Origin: Snodgrassella alvi
GTDB taxonomy: Bacteria; Pseudomonadota; Gammaproteobacteria; Burkholderiales; Neisseriaceae
NCBI RefSeq assembly: GCF_002777825.1
Contig: NZ_MEIR01000080.1
Coordinates: 62,001-126,000, forward strand
Reading direction: 5' to 3'
DNA length: 64,000 nt
Position numbers and translations under genes: made by a program. Positions 29,765 to 38,908 of this stretch are shown here, in pieces (position 1 is the first letter of the stretch; every line of letters starts with the position of its first letter). The notes below the pieces were generated by a model. That model was not told the origin of the DNA. It worked only from the letters and a program-made list of their open reading frames with translations, and searched no databases.

Positions 29765-30355
29765 ATGAAAACTAATTATAAAAGTCTCCCAGATAAGCAA
29801 TGCGGCTTTGCACTGTTTCTGGTACTTATTATGATGATTGTAATCGCTTTTCTAGTTATTGCTACCATGCAGAGCACTTCTATGGATACGCGTACAAGTG
29901 CCAATGATAGCGATCATCAATTTGCTCTTCAGAACGCTCAATTGGGAATAGTTGCTGCTGAAAATCTTATCAGTAGCTGGCCTGCTACTATCAAGTCCAG
30001 CAGCGATAGAAAAGTATTTGCTTGTGATTGTAAAGATGGTTTATGTGCAGCCAATAAGCCATTTATAGCCGAAAGTAAGTTGGCAACTGTAGAAAGTTGT
30101 GGCAGCACATTGAAAGAGGTTTGGAAAAGAGATAACGTATTTACCAATACAGGGAATGATCCTTCTATTCAATCATCTCCATCAGAGGCTAAAGATGGAA
30201 TGAAGTATCGATATGTTATAGAATATTTAGGTCCTGATAAAGATGCCGGAGTAGGTATATATTTATTTCGCATCACTTCAAAAGGTTGGGGTCGCAATGA
30301 ATCTACATCTAGTATAGTTGAGGAAAATATACAGGCTGCACTATATGACAATTGA
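29765..30355 (+). CDS. pilK: Type IV pilus assembly protein PilX/PilK-like
   Basis: A 196-residue protein with the PilX N-terminal domain: leader, then CG/FALFLVLIMMIVIAFLVIATMQSTSMDTR. Position +5 is Leu, not Glu; loss of Glu5 is typical of the GspK/PilX/PilK tip pilin class and not a defect. The following SANDSDHQFALQNAQLGIVAAENLI matches the family. Four cysteines lie in the globular domain. An AGGG site precedes the start. Confidence 0.92.
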   Translation: MKTNYKSLPDKQCGFALFLVLIMMIVIAFLVIATMQSTSMDTRTSANDSDHQFALQNAQLGIVAAENLISSWPATIKSSSDRKVFACDCKDGLCAANKPFIAESKLATVESCGSTLKEVWKRDNVFTNTGNDPSIQSSPSEAKDGMKYRYVIEYLGPDKDAGVGIYLFRITSKGWGRNESTSSIVEENIQAALYDN

Positions 30356-30386
30356 TTTGTTAAAACAGATATAAAGATTGGCTTTT

Positions 30387-30836
30387 ATGATCAATAAATT
30401 TTTCAGTAAAGGTTTCACTTTAGTAGAATTAATGATAGTAGTCGCTATTATAGCGATACTGTCTGCTGTTGCCCTGCCTAGTTATAGAATCTATGTTGAA
30501 AAGGCAAATTTGGCAGAGGCAAGCACAACACTAACAAATCTTAGTCAAAAAATTGCCGAACGAAAACTACAATTATTCAATGGTAGTTTTGTTCAAAATG
30601 ATCTAAGTGCTATTGTTGAGCAGCAAGTTAGTAGCAGCAATAAGTATACTGTTGGTGGTAAATGTCAGAGTGCAGCTGATTGCTCAACTTATTATTTATA
30701 TGCTGAACCCAAAAATAGTAGTAATTTAAAAAAATCAGTATGGATGGGAAGTAATAAAGGATTATATATTTGTGATATAAGTAGTGTTAAGGATATTGAT
30801 GACGCAGCTAACAGTACAAGCTGTACTAAACAATAA
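30387..30836 (+). CDS. Minor pilin with PilE-type N-terminus (PilX/PilL/ComP class)
   Basis: A type IV pilin of about 149 residues. A very short leader (MINKFFSKG) precedes FTLVELMIVVAIIAILSAVALPSYRIYVEKA, the classical pilin helix with Glu+5. The C-terminal domain carries cysteines around GGKCQSAADCSTYYLY and at the C-terminus (LYICDI, SCTKQ). Its place as last gene of the pilHIJKX-type cluster suggests the Neisseria PilX or PilL slot. A ComP-like DNA-binding role cannot be excluded from sequence. No clear terminator follows. Confidence 0.9.
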   Translation: MINKFFSKGFTLVELMIVVAIIAILSAVALPSYRIYVEKANLAEASTTLTNLSQKIAERKLQLFNGSFVQNDLSAIVEQQVSSSNKYTVGGKCQSAADCSTYYLYAEPKNSSNLKKSVWMGSNKGLYICDISSVKDIDDAANSTSCTKQ

Positions 30837-31074
30837 AGAGTGTGTAAAGTGGATAAATCTTAGGTTAATTAAACCTTAATGAGTCACTTATTATATTTTT
30901 ATGTATCTAAAGTTAAAATATTTAAGAGCAGCATCAACAAAGTTGCCAAGTTACACTGCAAGATTAAAGCTTATCCAGTTTGATAAACTATATTGAATAC
31001 AAAGGCGATTAAATTTACATGTAGTAAAATTGTTCTTTAAAAAAATATAGCTAGTTTTAATTAATAGTTAATTA

Positions 31075-31476
31075 TTAGCGTAAACAATTATTAATCCAGT
31101 TTTGACGCTGTTGATGGTTTAAAACTTGTAAAAAATCATACTGTACCTTCAATTCTTCTACATCCTGCTGCATTCGTGGCATATAATGGTTCAATACATA
31201 GCGTTTAGCTTCTGCTTCATCAAACTTGGGCTGCATCAAAATTTGATTTAATTGTTCATTTTTACGTTTGTTATTTGCAGTATGTTGTAAATTTGTATCA
31301 TGATTTCGCTTATACTGCATTCTAATAAATCTGAGCCGTGCTTTTTGCATTTGAGTTAATTCAAGCTTGCGGATATCACAATTGATTTGTCCAGAAGCAA
31401 AAGTAGGGCAGGCAAATGTCAATATGACAAAGCTAGTACAATAGCGTGCTATTTTTTGCCAGCATGGAGCTACCAT
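31075..31476 (-). CDS. Spy/CpxP-like periplasmic protein (LTxxQ motif)
   Basis: A 133-residue exported protein. The N-terminus has a signal peptide ending in an AFA/S-type site (CPTFASG). The mature part is all-helical, basic and glutamine-rich, with two LTxxQ-type repeats: LTQMQKARLRFIRMQ at about 40 and VLNHQQRQNW at about 120, the hallmark of Spy/CpxP periplasmic chaperones. Identity is moderately secure; a role in envelope stress is inferred from the family. It is monocistronic and divergent from rpe. Confidence 0.72.
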   Translation of the reverse strand: MVAPCWQKIARYCTSFVILTFACPTFASGQINCDIRKLELTQMQKARLRFIRMQYKRNHDTNLQHTANNKRKNEQLNQILMQPKFDEAEAKRYVLNHYMPRMQQDVEELKVQYDFLQVLNHQQRQNWINNCLR

Positions 31477-31589
31477 TCTGTTCTCCCTTTCAGTTCTATT
31501 TAACGTTAAGAGTATACTTTAATGGCAGTCAAGCACCTATAATGGTAGTAAACTTGCGTAAATAATACAATTTACCATAGGCCTTTTAT

Positions 31590-32285
31590 ATGAATAAGTT
31601 AATAAAGCCAGATTTTTTTATAGCACCCAGTATTTTATCTGCTAATTTTGCCTGCTTGGGCAATGAAATTGCTTCAGTAATTGAAGGTGGAGCTGATTGG
31701 ATACATTTTGATGTTATGGATAACCACTATGTACCAAATCTCACTTTTGGGCCTATGGTTTGCCAGGCTATAAAGCCTTATGCTTCTGTACCTATTGACG
31801 TGCATTTAATGGTTGAACCTGTAGACGAAATGATTAATGCTTTCGCTGCTGCAGGTGCCAATATTATTACTTTTCATCCTGAAGCAAGTCGGCATATTGA
31901 CAGAAGTTTAAGTCTGATAAAAGCAGCAGGATGTGAGGCAGGCCTGGTATTAAACCCAGCTACGCCAATTCATGTATTGGCAGAGGTAATAGACAAACTT
32001 GATGTGGTATTGCTGATGTCTGTTAATCCAGGTTTTGGTGGCCAAAGTTTTATTTCATCAACCTTGAAAAAAATAAGCCAGGTTCGAGCACTAATCAATG
32101 AATATGCGAAAGAAAATGGAAGATATATTCGTCTGGAAGTAGACGGAGGTATCAAGATTGATAATATAGCTCAAGTAGCCTCGGCAGGTGCTGATACATT
32201 TGTTGCAGGCTCTGCAATTTTTGGGCATAATGACTATGCCAAACAAATAACAGCAATGCGAACACAACTGGCTAATATAAGTTAG
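31590..32285 (+). CDS. rpe: Ribulose-phosphate 3-epimerase
   Basis: Pentose phosphate pathway enzyme interconverting ribulose-5-P and xylulose-5-P in the cytosol. It is a 231-residue TIM barrel with [30 protein letters not shown] (metal ligands His and Asp), [21 protein letters not shown] and [11 protein letters not shown]. All catalytic residues are in place. An intrinsic terminator follows. Confidence 0.97.
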   Translation: MNKLIKPDFFIAPSILSANFACLGNEIASVIEGGADWIHFDVMDNHYVPNLTFGPMVCQAIKPYASVPIDVHLMVEPVDEMINAFAAAGANIITFHPEASRHIDRSLSLIKAAGCEAGLVLNPATPIHVLAEVIDKLDVVLLMSVNPGFGGQSFISSTLKKISQVRALINEYAKENGRYIRLEVDGGIKIDNIAQVASAGADTFVAGSAIFGHNDYAKQITAMRTQLANIS

Positions 32286-32411
32286 CAATTAGTCAATTGG
32301 TATTTTGTTCGGATATAAACAACAATATCGAATTGATATATTTATTATTGTAAATCATTAAGTCTTACAATGATATACTACTTATTTTCTTTAAGATTTA
32401 AATAGTTTTAT

Positions 32412-32450
32412 AAAAAAGCAGTCGGTTTATATTAGACTGCTTTTTTATTT
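32412..32450. terminator. Bidirectional terminator between rpe and polA
   Basis: AAAAAAGCAGTC paired with GACTGCTTTTTT, then T-rich. It is shared by the convergent genes. Confidence 0.92.
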
Positions 32451-32489
32451 TTACAAACAAGAACAATATTAGAATAATATCATTAAATT

Positions 32490-35279
32490 TTAATGGGCTT
32501 CATCCCAGTTATGGCCAATTCCAACGTCAGCAATTAATGGTACCTTTAGCTGGGCTACACTAGACATCAATTGTGGTAAATGATTCTGCAAGGTTGATAA
32601 TTCAGATTCAGGTACTTGTAATACGAGTTCGTCGTGTACTTGCATAATTAGTTTTGTATGCATTTTTTCCTGCTCCAGCCAACCTTGTACAGCAATCATG
32701 GCACGTTTTATTAAATCTGATGCCGTACCTTGCATTGGTGCATTGATTGCAGCTCTGAATGCTCCAGCGCGCTCTGTACCATTACTACTTTTTAAGCCTG
32801 GCAGATAAAGACGTCGTCCAAAAAGTGTTTCTACAAACCCATGCTGCAATGCCTGTTCTTTAGTTTTTTCCATATATTCATGAACACCCGGATAACGGCT
32901 AAAATAGCGGGAAATAAAATGTTGTGCTGCCTGAAGTTCAATTCCGAGTGATTTGGCCAATCCATATTCACTCATTCCATAAATTAAACCAAAATTAATC
33001 GTTTTAGCGTAGCGTCGCTGTTCTGCAGTTATCTGTTCCTGACTTATTGCAAAAATTTCCGCAGCTGTACGCTTATGAATGTCTTCATTATTGCGGAAGG
33101 CATCAATCAGGGTAATATCATTGGCTAGATGAGCCATAATGCGTAACTCAATCTGAGAATAATCCGCTGAAACTATTAGTTGGCCGGGTGGGGCGATAAA
33201 GCTTCTTCGTATACGCCGTCCTTCTTCGGTGCGTACAGGAATATTTTGCAAATTAGGATTGTTACTGGCTAACCGGCCGGTAATGGCAACAGCTTGGGCA
33301 TAGGTAGTATGTACGCGTCCTGTGTGTAGATTTATAAGCTGAGGCAATTTATCTGTATAAGTTGATTTAAGTTTGGCCAGACTACGCGTCTGTAAAATAA
33401 GTTTAGGTAGGGGATAGTCGGCTGCCAGTTTTTCCAATACTGCCTCATTGGTTGAAATACCTCCAGACGAGGTCTTTTTCAGTCCAGAAGTAGGAATGCC
33501 CATTTTTTCAAACAGTATGGATTGCAGCTGTTTGGGAGAGTTTAAATTAAAAGGCTGGCCGGCCAGCTGATAAGCTTGTTCCTCCAGTTTAACCAGCTGC
33601 GTACCGAGTTCATGGCTTTGCTGGGTCAGTTCATGACGATCAATTAATACCCCTGTACGCTCCATAATGCATAATATGTTTTCAACTGGGATTTCCAGAT
33701 TACGGTACAGCTCAAGCTGGGCTGCATCCATTTGTTGTCTGAGTAAAATCTCAAGGCGTAAGGATACATCTGCGTCTTCTGCGGCGTAGTTAACTGCATC
33801 TTCCAGTGCCACATCAGCAAAACTGATTTGTTTTGCTCCCTTACCACATAAATCTTCATAGTGAATAGTTTGCCAGTCAAGATGTCGCAGTGCCAGCTCA
33901 TCCAGACCATGCCCTAAATGGCTTTCAACAATGTAAGAAGCCAGCATGGAGTCACCAACAATACCTTTTAAATTGATATCATAATTAGCCAGCACATGCT
34001 GGTCGTATTTGATATTCTGACCAATTTTGCCAAGCTTATCAGCCTCTAAATAAGGTTTAAGGGCATTTAAAACCGTTTCAAGCGGTAATTGTTCACTAAC
34101 TGCAGTAGGGGTGTGACCAACAGGAATATAGAATGCCTTTCCTGGTTCTAAAGCAATACTGATACCAACCAGACTGGCATTCATTACATCCAAGCTATCT
34201 GTTTCTGTATCCAGAGCAATAGTGTGTATTGTATCTAATTGTTTAAGTAATTCAGCCAGTTGCGTGGCTGTGATAATAGCTGAATATTGTTTAGGAATGT
34301 TTTTTAAATCATTTGCATCTGATTTGTTTTGTATAATTTTTTTATTGTTATCTTCATTAATTTCCATCTCGGAAAACAGGTCGTTCACAGGCTGCAAAAT
34401 AGTTGTGTTTTCTTCATGATGTGTCTGCGCTTCTTTTAACCAGTTTTTAAATCCCAGTTGCTGAAAATGGGGAATTAAATCTTCCCATGCCGGCGTTTGT
34501 CGCTTTAGGTCTTCAAGACCATGTGGCAATTCTTGTTGCAAGTTTATATCTGTTTTAATGGTGATTAATTGATAGGATAACGGTAATTTTGGTAGTGCTA
34601 TACGTAAATTTTCACCAACTTTTCCTTTAATATCATTGGCATGTTCAATGATATTTTGTAGTGTACCATATTCCTGTAACCATTTGACTGCTGTCTTGGG
34701 GCCACATTTATCTACGCCTGGTACATTATCAACTTTGTCACCAATCAGGCTCAGGTAATCAACTATCTGGTCAGGTTTGACACCAAACTTGTCTAATACG
34801 CCGGTACTATCAAGCTTTTCATTACTCATGGTATTTACCAGGGTGACCCGATTATTAACCAGTTGAGCCATGTCTTTATCGCCAGTTGAGATAATAACCT
34901 GATAATCGGCTTGTTGTGCTGAACAGGCTAATGTACCAATTACATCATCAGCTTCTACACCATTTATAGATAAAACAGGCCAACCCATTAATTTTACCAA
35001 TTCCGGTAAAACTTCAGCCTGCGGTCGCAAGTCTTCTGGCATCGGTGGACGGTTGGCTTTATATTCAGGATAAAGCTGATGGCGAAAATTTTCACCTTTA
35101 GCATCAAATACGCAACAGGCATAATCGTGTGGTGTGTCCAGCCGCAAGCGGCGTAACATATTTAGTACACCGTATAATGCACCTGTAGGCATACCTGTTG
35201 GACTGGTTAATGGTGCCAGAGCGTGAAATGCTCGATATAAATAAGATGAACCATCAACAAGTAATAGTGTTTTTTTCAT
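32490..35279 (-). CDS. polA: DNA polymerase I
   Basis: Repair and Okazaki-fragment polymerase. From the ATG at 35279 the product is 929 residues, the E. coli size; an upstream in-frame start would add 13 residues. The N-terminal 5' nuclease has LLVDGSSYLYRAFHAL and GVEADDVIGTLA. The 3'-5' exonuclease has IALDTETDSLDVM and the later YAAEDADVSLRL. The polymerase domain has RRSFIAPPGQLIVSADYSQIELRIMAHL, the O-helix RRYAKTINFGLIYGMS and the MQVHDELVLQVP active-site motif. All three activities look intact. Confidence 0.97.
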   Translation of the reverse strand: MKKTLLLVDGSSYLYRAFHALAPLTSPTGMPTGALYGVLNMLRRLRLDTPHDYACCVFDAKGENFRHQLYPEYKANRPPMPEDLRPQAEVLPELVKLMGWPVLSINGVEADDVIGTLACSAQQADYQVIISTGDKDMAQLVNNRVTLVNTMSNEKLDSTGVLDKFGVKPDQIVDYLSLIGDKVDNVPGVDKCGPKTAVKWLQEYGTLQNIIEHANDIKGKVGENLRIALPKLPLSYQLITIKTDINLQQELPHGLEDLKRQTPAWEDLIPHFQQLGFKNWLKEAQTHHEENTTILQPVNDLFSEMEINEDNNKKIIQNKSDANDLKNIPKQYSAIITATQLAELLKQLDTIHTIALDTETDSLDVMNASLVGISIALEPGKAFYIPVGHTPTAVSEQLPLETVLNALKPYLEADKLGKIGQNIKYDQHVLANYDINLKGIVGDSMLASYIVESHLGHGLDELALRHLDWQTIHYEDLCGKGAKQISFADVALEDAVNYAAEDADVSLRLEILLRQQMDAAQLELYRNLEIPVENILCIMERTGVLIDRHELTQQSHELGTQLVKLEEQAYQLAGQPFNLNSPKQLQSILFEKMGIPTSGLKKTSSGGISTNEAVLEKLAADYPLPKLILQTRSLAKLKSTYTDKLPQLINLHTGRVHTTYAQAVAITGRLASNNPNLQNIPVRTEEGRRIRRSFIAPPGQLIVSADYSQIELRIMAHLANDITLIDAFRNNEDIHKRTAAEIFAISQEQITAEQRRYAKTINFGLIYGMSEYGLAKSLGIELQAAQHFISRYFSRYPGVHEYMEKTKEQALQHGFVETLFGRRLYLPGLKSSNGTERAGAFRAAINAPMQGTASDLIKRAMIAVQGWLEQEKMHTKLIMQVHDELVLQVPESELSTLQNHLPQLMSSVAQLKVPLIADVGIGHNWDEAH

Positions 35280-35318
35280 AGTAATTCCAGAAATATCAAT
35301 TTTTAGCTCATAAGCCAC

Positions 35319-35724
35319 CTGAAATTAAATCAGCTAGTTTCAATTATTTGTACTAGATTTTTTAATCCCGTTTTGCTTAGTTGTTGCTAGCCTGATAAAG
35401 ATATAAAAGGCTTTAATTAATTTGTATTTTACGATAAAAAATATTGTTAGTAATTCTAAACTATGGCTTTATTGGTAAAGTCAGTATATAAAAGCGCAGA
35501 AAACGCGGAAAAAACTGATAATCACAGACACCAATCTAACTGATTCGTTATAGCTGCTATATCACTCGTTTATTTCGCATAATGAATATTATGTTAAATT
35601 TTTAATATTAAACTTAAGCCGATTAAAGTTTATAATTTACAAGCCTCTTCCCCTACTAACCTTTTAGTTTATTTATTCATACAAGCAATCGTTATGTATC
35701 TTGCCTCTAGTTCATTTTCTCTGA
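35319..35724. other. Gene-free spacer between polA and the tai4 array
   Basis: About 400 AT-rich bases. I see no gene, RNA or convincing hairpin. It marks the right-hand start of the acquired-looking tae4/tai4 region. Confidence 0.5.
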
Positions 35725-36198
35725 TTATTTTTTTCTATTTAAATCCCTATAGTAATTACGAATTGTACCTCTAAAAGTATCTTGTGGATGTTCAATCATT
35801 CTTTTTGCAAGTTTATCTAAATCTTTACTATGATAAAGATCCAGACATTTTAGAAAATCAAATTTAACCCCCTTCATCTCTGATTCAGCCAATGGATTGA
35901 GATAATTACGTGATAGATACATCTCTATTAAATGTTGAACAGCTTGTGGACTCTCTTCCAAATCATAATATGTCCATTCTTCTAGCCCACTTACACTACT
36001 GCCAGAATCCATTGAAGCAATCTCACCGTTAAGATAGGCTTTTGCTAAACAATTTCCTAACACCATATCCTTGTAATTTTGAATAAATGTTCTGCTAGGT
36101 GCTTCGGGTGAATTAATATCATTGTTTGAAGCATTACAAAGGTGTGGTAGTAGAACTAAAAAACAACCATATAAAATCCTTAGTTTAAATTTTCTCAC
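35725..36198 (-). CDS. Tai4-type T6SS immunity protein (copy A)
   Basis: Predicted periplasmic immunity protein that binds and blocks Tae4 amidase effectors. A signal peptide ends near LCNAS. The mature domain carries the signature blocks shared by all copies in this locus: RTFIQNYKDMVLGNCLAKAY, SSVSGLEEWTYYD, YLSRNYLNPLAESE and KFDFLKCLDLYHSKDLDKLAKR, with paired cysteines. The GTG at 36198 is preferred because GGGG upstream aligns with the ribosome sites of the sister genes. It is the most diverged intact copy (EESPQAVQHLIEM replaces the NMDKSIDAEI segment) and last of the first cassette. Confidence 0.85.
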   Translation of the reverse strand: MRKFKLRILYGCFLVLLPHLCNASNNDINSPEAPSRTFIQNYKDMVLGNCLAKAYLNGEIASMDSGSSVSGLEEWTYYDLEESPQAVQHLIEMYLSRNYLNPLAESEMKGVKFDFLKCLDLYHSKDLDKLAKRMIEHPQDTFRGTIRNYYRDLNRKK

Positions 36199-36276
36199 GG
36201 GACGCCCCAAAAATTGATTTTCTGTAGTTAACTAGTCTGTAATAGCACAGATTATTGAACCAAATCCTTAGTTTAC

Positions 36277-36717
36277 TTATTTATGCCTGGATATCTTTCG
36301 TTGCGGATGTGAAATTACTTTTTTAGCAAGTCTATCCAGTTCCTTGCTATGATAAAGATCTAAGCATTTTAAAAAATCAAATTTAATGCCTTTTATCTCA
36401 GCTTCGGCCAATGGATTAAAGTAATTACGTGACAAATAAGAATCAATTATTCTAATTTCTGCATCTATACTTTTGTCCATGTTGTAATAAGTCCATTCAC
36501 GTAACACACTTGCACTACTACCCGCATCCATTGAAGCAATTTTGTCATCATGATAGGCACTAGCTATACAAGATGCTAAAACCATATCCTTGTAGTTTTG
36601 AATAAAAGTACGGTTTACGGCCTCAGGTGTCATGGAGTTAATGCTTGATGCATTACAACCCATTGGAAATAAAATTAAACAACAACTGCACAAGATTCGC
36701 ATTTTAAAATTTTTCAT
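36277..36717 (-). CDS. Tai4-type T6SS immunity protein (copy B)
   Basis: A 146-residue paralogue with signal peptide (cleavage near GCNAS). Core blocks are FIQNYKDMVLASCIASAYHDDK, REWTYYNMDKSIDAEI, YLSRNYFNPLAEAEIKGIKFDFLKCLDLYHSKEL. The C-terminus is shorter than in copies A, C and G (ends HPQRKISRHK). It is nearly identical to copy D, differing at a handful of residues. It lies about 60 bases downstream of copy C on the minus strand. Confidence 0.85.
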   Translation of the reverse strand: MKNFKMRILCSCCLILFPMGCNASSINSMTPEAVNRTFIQNYKDMVLASCIASAYHDDKIASMDAGSSASVLREWTYYNMDKSIDAEIRIIDSYLSRNYFNPLAEAEIKGIKFDFLKCLDLYHSKELDRLAKKVISHPQRKISRHK

Positions 36718-36778
36718 TTTAGTTCCCAGAAATTGGTTTGAGTTGTTATGTGTCTTGCTTCTTGTTCATTTTCACTGA

Positions 36779-37252
36779 TTATTTTTTTCTATTCAAATCC
36801 CTATAATAATTACGAACTGTACTTCTAAATGTCTCTTGTGGATGTTCAATTACTCTTTTTGCTAAAGTATCTAATTCTTTACTATGATAAAGATCAAGAC
36901 ATTTTAAAAAATCAAATTTGATATCCTTTATTTTTATCTCTGCTGATGGATTTAAATAGTTGCGTGATAAATATGAATCAACTATTTGAACTTCTGCTAT
37001 TATACTTTCATTCATATCATAATAAGTCCATTCGCGTAACGCAGTTACGCTACTTCCAGCATCCATTGAGGCAATTTCACCTTCTTGATAGGCATTAGCT
37101 ATACAATGTGCTAATACCATATCCTTGTAGTTTTGAATAAATGTTCGTTTAGGTGCTTCTGGTGATGTGATATTATTATTTGAAGCGTGACAACTAAATG
37201 ATAATATAATCAGTAAACAAGCACATATAATTTGCATTCTAAAAATTTTCAT
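36779..37252 (-). CDS. Tai4-type T6SS immunity protein (copy C)
   Basis: Immunity gene directly coupled to effector copy 1: its ATG at 37252 overlaps the effector's TGA by four bases (ATGA), the arrangement expected of an effector-immunity pair. The signal peptide ends near SCHAS; then come TFIQNYKDMVLAHCIANAYQEGE, REWTYYDMNESIIAEVQIV, KFDFLKCLDLYHSKELDTLAKR and a tail HPQETFRSTVRNYYRDLNRKK. At 157 residues it is a full-length copy. Sequence and flanks closely match the pseudogene copy F. Confidence 0.87.
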   Translation of the reverse strand: MKIFRMQIICACLLIILSFSCHASNNNITSPEAPKRTFIQNYKDMVLAHCIANAYQEGEIASMDAGSSVTALREWTYYDMNESIIAEVQIVDSYLSRNYLNPSAEIKIKDIKFDFLKCLDLYHSKELDTLAKRVIEHPQETFRSTVRNYYRDLNRKK

Positions 37253-37698
37253 AGCAAACTCCAAAAATTAGCTCGTTCTGCGATATAAGTTGATTCAGGT
37301 TCATTAAAATAGCAACTGTCATAACACTTATAACCGTTGAATAAGGTAGCATGACCTGTAGCATCAGACCAACCGGAAACTTCAAATAAAATTATCCCTT
37401 TTTTCCTAGCCAGAGCTCCTCCACCTGATGGCGGATATCTTACAATTTCTGGTTTACCCCATTCTGCATACAGAAAATTGATAAGATTATTTACTCGATA
37501 AAAATACATGTCTTTTTTATCTTTACCAGATACAGTTTTATCTTTTATAAAAGGTATCTTAAGTCCAGAGTGATTTAAAATATAACTCATACGGACTGCA
37601 CAAGTATTATTCCACCTTAATTTTGGGTTTGGATGATTAATATTGTAAGCAACTAGCCCACCAATGATCTTAGCAACTCTTTGGTTCAAATTTTGCAT
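37249..37698 (-). CDS. Tae4-type T6SS amidase effector, copy 1, with an N-terminal deletion
   Basis: Tae4 effectors cleave the peptidoglycan peptide stem of rival bacteria. The catalytic triad pattern is visible: Cys33 in NNTCAVRMSYIL, His116 in TGHATLFNG and Asp127 in KCYDSCYF; the 11-residue His-Asp spacing equals that of characterised Tae4 enzymes. It is short (149 residues): after MQNLN it jumps to QRVAKIIGG, whereas copy 2 has some 40 extra residues in between, including the FDKGWAAFEIIYN helix found in the family. This looks like an in-frame deletion of about 120 bases that may abolish activity. It is followed by copy C immunity. Confidence 0.85.
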   Translation of the reverse strand: MQNLNQRVAKIIGGLVAYNINHPNPKLRWNNTCAVRMSYILNHSGLKIPFIKDKTVSGKDKKDMYFYRVNNLINFLYAEWGKPEIVRYPPSGGGALARKKGIILFEVSGWSDATGHATLFNGYKCYDSCYFNEPESTYIAERANFWSLL

Positions 37699-37709
37699 TT
37701 AAGATATTT

Positions 37710-37750
37710 GCTGCGAAACTTAAATATCAAAAACATAAAAATTTCGCAGC
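37710..37750 (-). repeat. Inverted repeat upstream of tae4 copy 1
   Basis: Arms GCTGCGAAA (37710-37718) and TTTCGCAGC (37742-37750) enclose 23 AT-rich bases and end 12 bases before the effector ATG at 37698. The same structure, nearly base for base, precedes copy 2. It could be a terminator-like or regulatory hairpin in the effector leader. Confidence 0.7.
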
Positions 37751-37862
37751 TTTTGGAATTTGTAAAATCGATACATATCCACTCAATTAAGGCGTCATAT
37801 TGCTTGCTGGAGTAGTTTTTATAGTTTATGAAAGAATACCAGAATACTAATCCTTAGTTTAC

Positions 37863-38303
37863 TTATTTATGTCTGGATATCCTTCCTTGCGGATGTGAAA
37901 CTACTTTTTTAGCAAGTTTATCCAGTTCCTTGCTATGATAAAGATCTAAGCACTTTAAAAAATCAAATTTAATGCCTTTTATCTCAGCTTCGGCCAATGG
38001 ATTAAAATAATTACGTGACAAATAAGTATCAATTATTCTAATTTCTGCATCTATGCTTTTGTCCATGTTGTAATAAGTCCATTCACGTAACGCACTTACA
38101 CTACTACCCGCATCCATTGAAGCAATTTTGTCATCATGATAGGCATTGGCAATACAAGATGCTAAAACCATATCCTTATAGTTTTGAATAAAAGTACGAT
38201 TTACGGCTTCAGGGGTCATAAAGTTAATGCCTGATGCATTACAAATCAATGGTAATAAAATTAAATAACAACTACACAGGATTTGCATTTTAAACTTTTT
38301 CAT
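37863..38303 (-). CDS. Tai4-type T6SS immunity protein (copy D)
   Basis: A 146-residue paralogue. The ATG at 38303 has a GGGAG ribosome site five bases upstream, so the in-frame ATG at 38315 (the one carrying that site) is unlikely to be the start. The signal peptide ends at ICNAS. The core is almost identical to copy B, including the shortened tail SHPQGRISRHK. It ends the second cassette, about 165 bases before the start of effector copy 1. Confidence 0.85.
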   Translation of the reverse strand: MKKFKMQILCSCYLILLPLICNASGINFMTPEAVNRTFIQNYKDMVLASCIANAYHDDKIASMDAGSSVSALREWTYYNMDKSIDAEIRIIDTYLSRNYFNPLAEAEIKGIKFDFLKCLDLYHSKELDKLAKKVVSHPQGRISRHK

Positions 38304-38364
38304 TTTAACTCCCATAAATGGGCTTAAATTGTTATGTATCTCGTTTCTAGTTCATTTTCACTAA

Positions 38365-38833
38365 TTATTTTTTTCTATTTAAATCCCTATAGTAATTATG
38401 AATCGTACTTCTAAAAGTATCTTGTGGATGTTCAATCATTTTTTTTAGCAAGTTTATCTAAATCCTTACTATGATAAAGATCTAAACACTTTAAAAAATC
38501 AAATTTAATGCCTTTTATCTCAGCTTCAGCCAATGGATTAAGGTAATTACGTGACAAATAAGAATCAATTATTTTAATTTCTGCATCTATGCTTTTGTCC
38601 ATGTTGTAATAAGTCCATTCAATTAACGCACTTACACTACTACCTGCATCCATTGAAGCAATGTCCCCATAGGCTTTTGCTAAACAATTTCCTAAAGCCA
38701 TATCCTTATAGTTTTGAATAAAAGTACAGTTTACGGCTTCAGGTGTCATGGAGTTAATGCTTGATGCATTACAAATCAATGGAAATAAAATTAAACAACA
38801 ACTGCACAAGATTTGCATTTTAAACTTTTTCAC
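38365..38833 (-). pseudogene. Tai4-type immunity gene copy E, frameshifted in an A8 tract
   Basis: From a GTG at 38833 (GGGAG site) the frame gives 133 residues of good Tai4 sequence up to LDLYHSKDLDKLAKKND and stops at 38432. The stop follows a run of eight A on the coding strand. With seven A the frame would continue KKMIEHPQDTFRSTIHNYYRDLNRKK to a stop at 38365, exactly the tail of copy A. It is a mosaic: B/D-like body with A-like tail. It may be a pseudogene, a length-switching tract, or a homopolymer sequencing error; the truncated protein keeps most of the domain. Confidence 0.75.
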
Positions 38834-38908
38834 TTTAGCTCCCAGAAATTGGCTTGAGTTGTTATGTGTCTTGCTTCTTGTTCATTTTCACTGATTATTT
38901 TTTCTATT

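Noticed and set aside
29765-30355. Missing Glu5 in the PilK-like pilin as a defect
   Set aside because: Lack of Glu5 is normal for the GspK/PilX tip pilin class.
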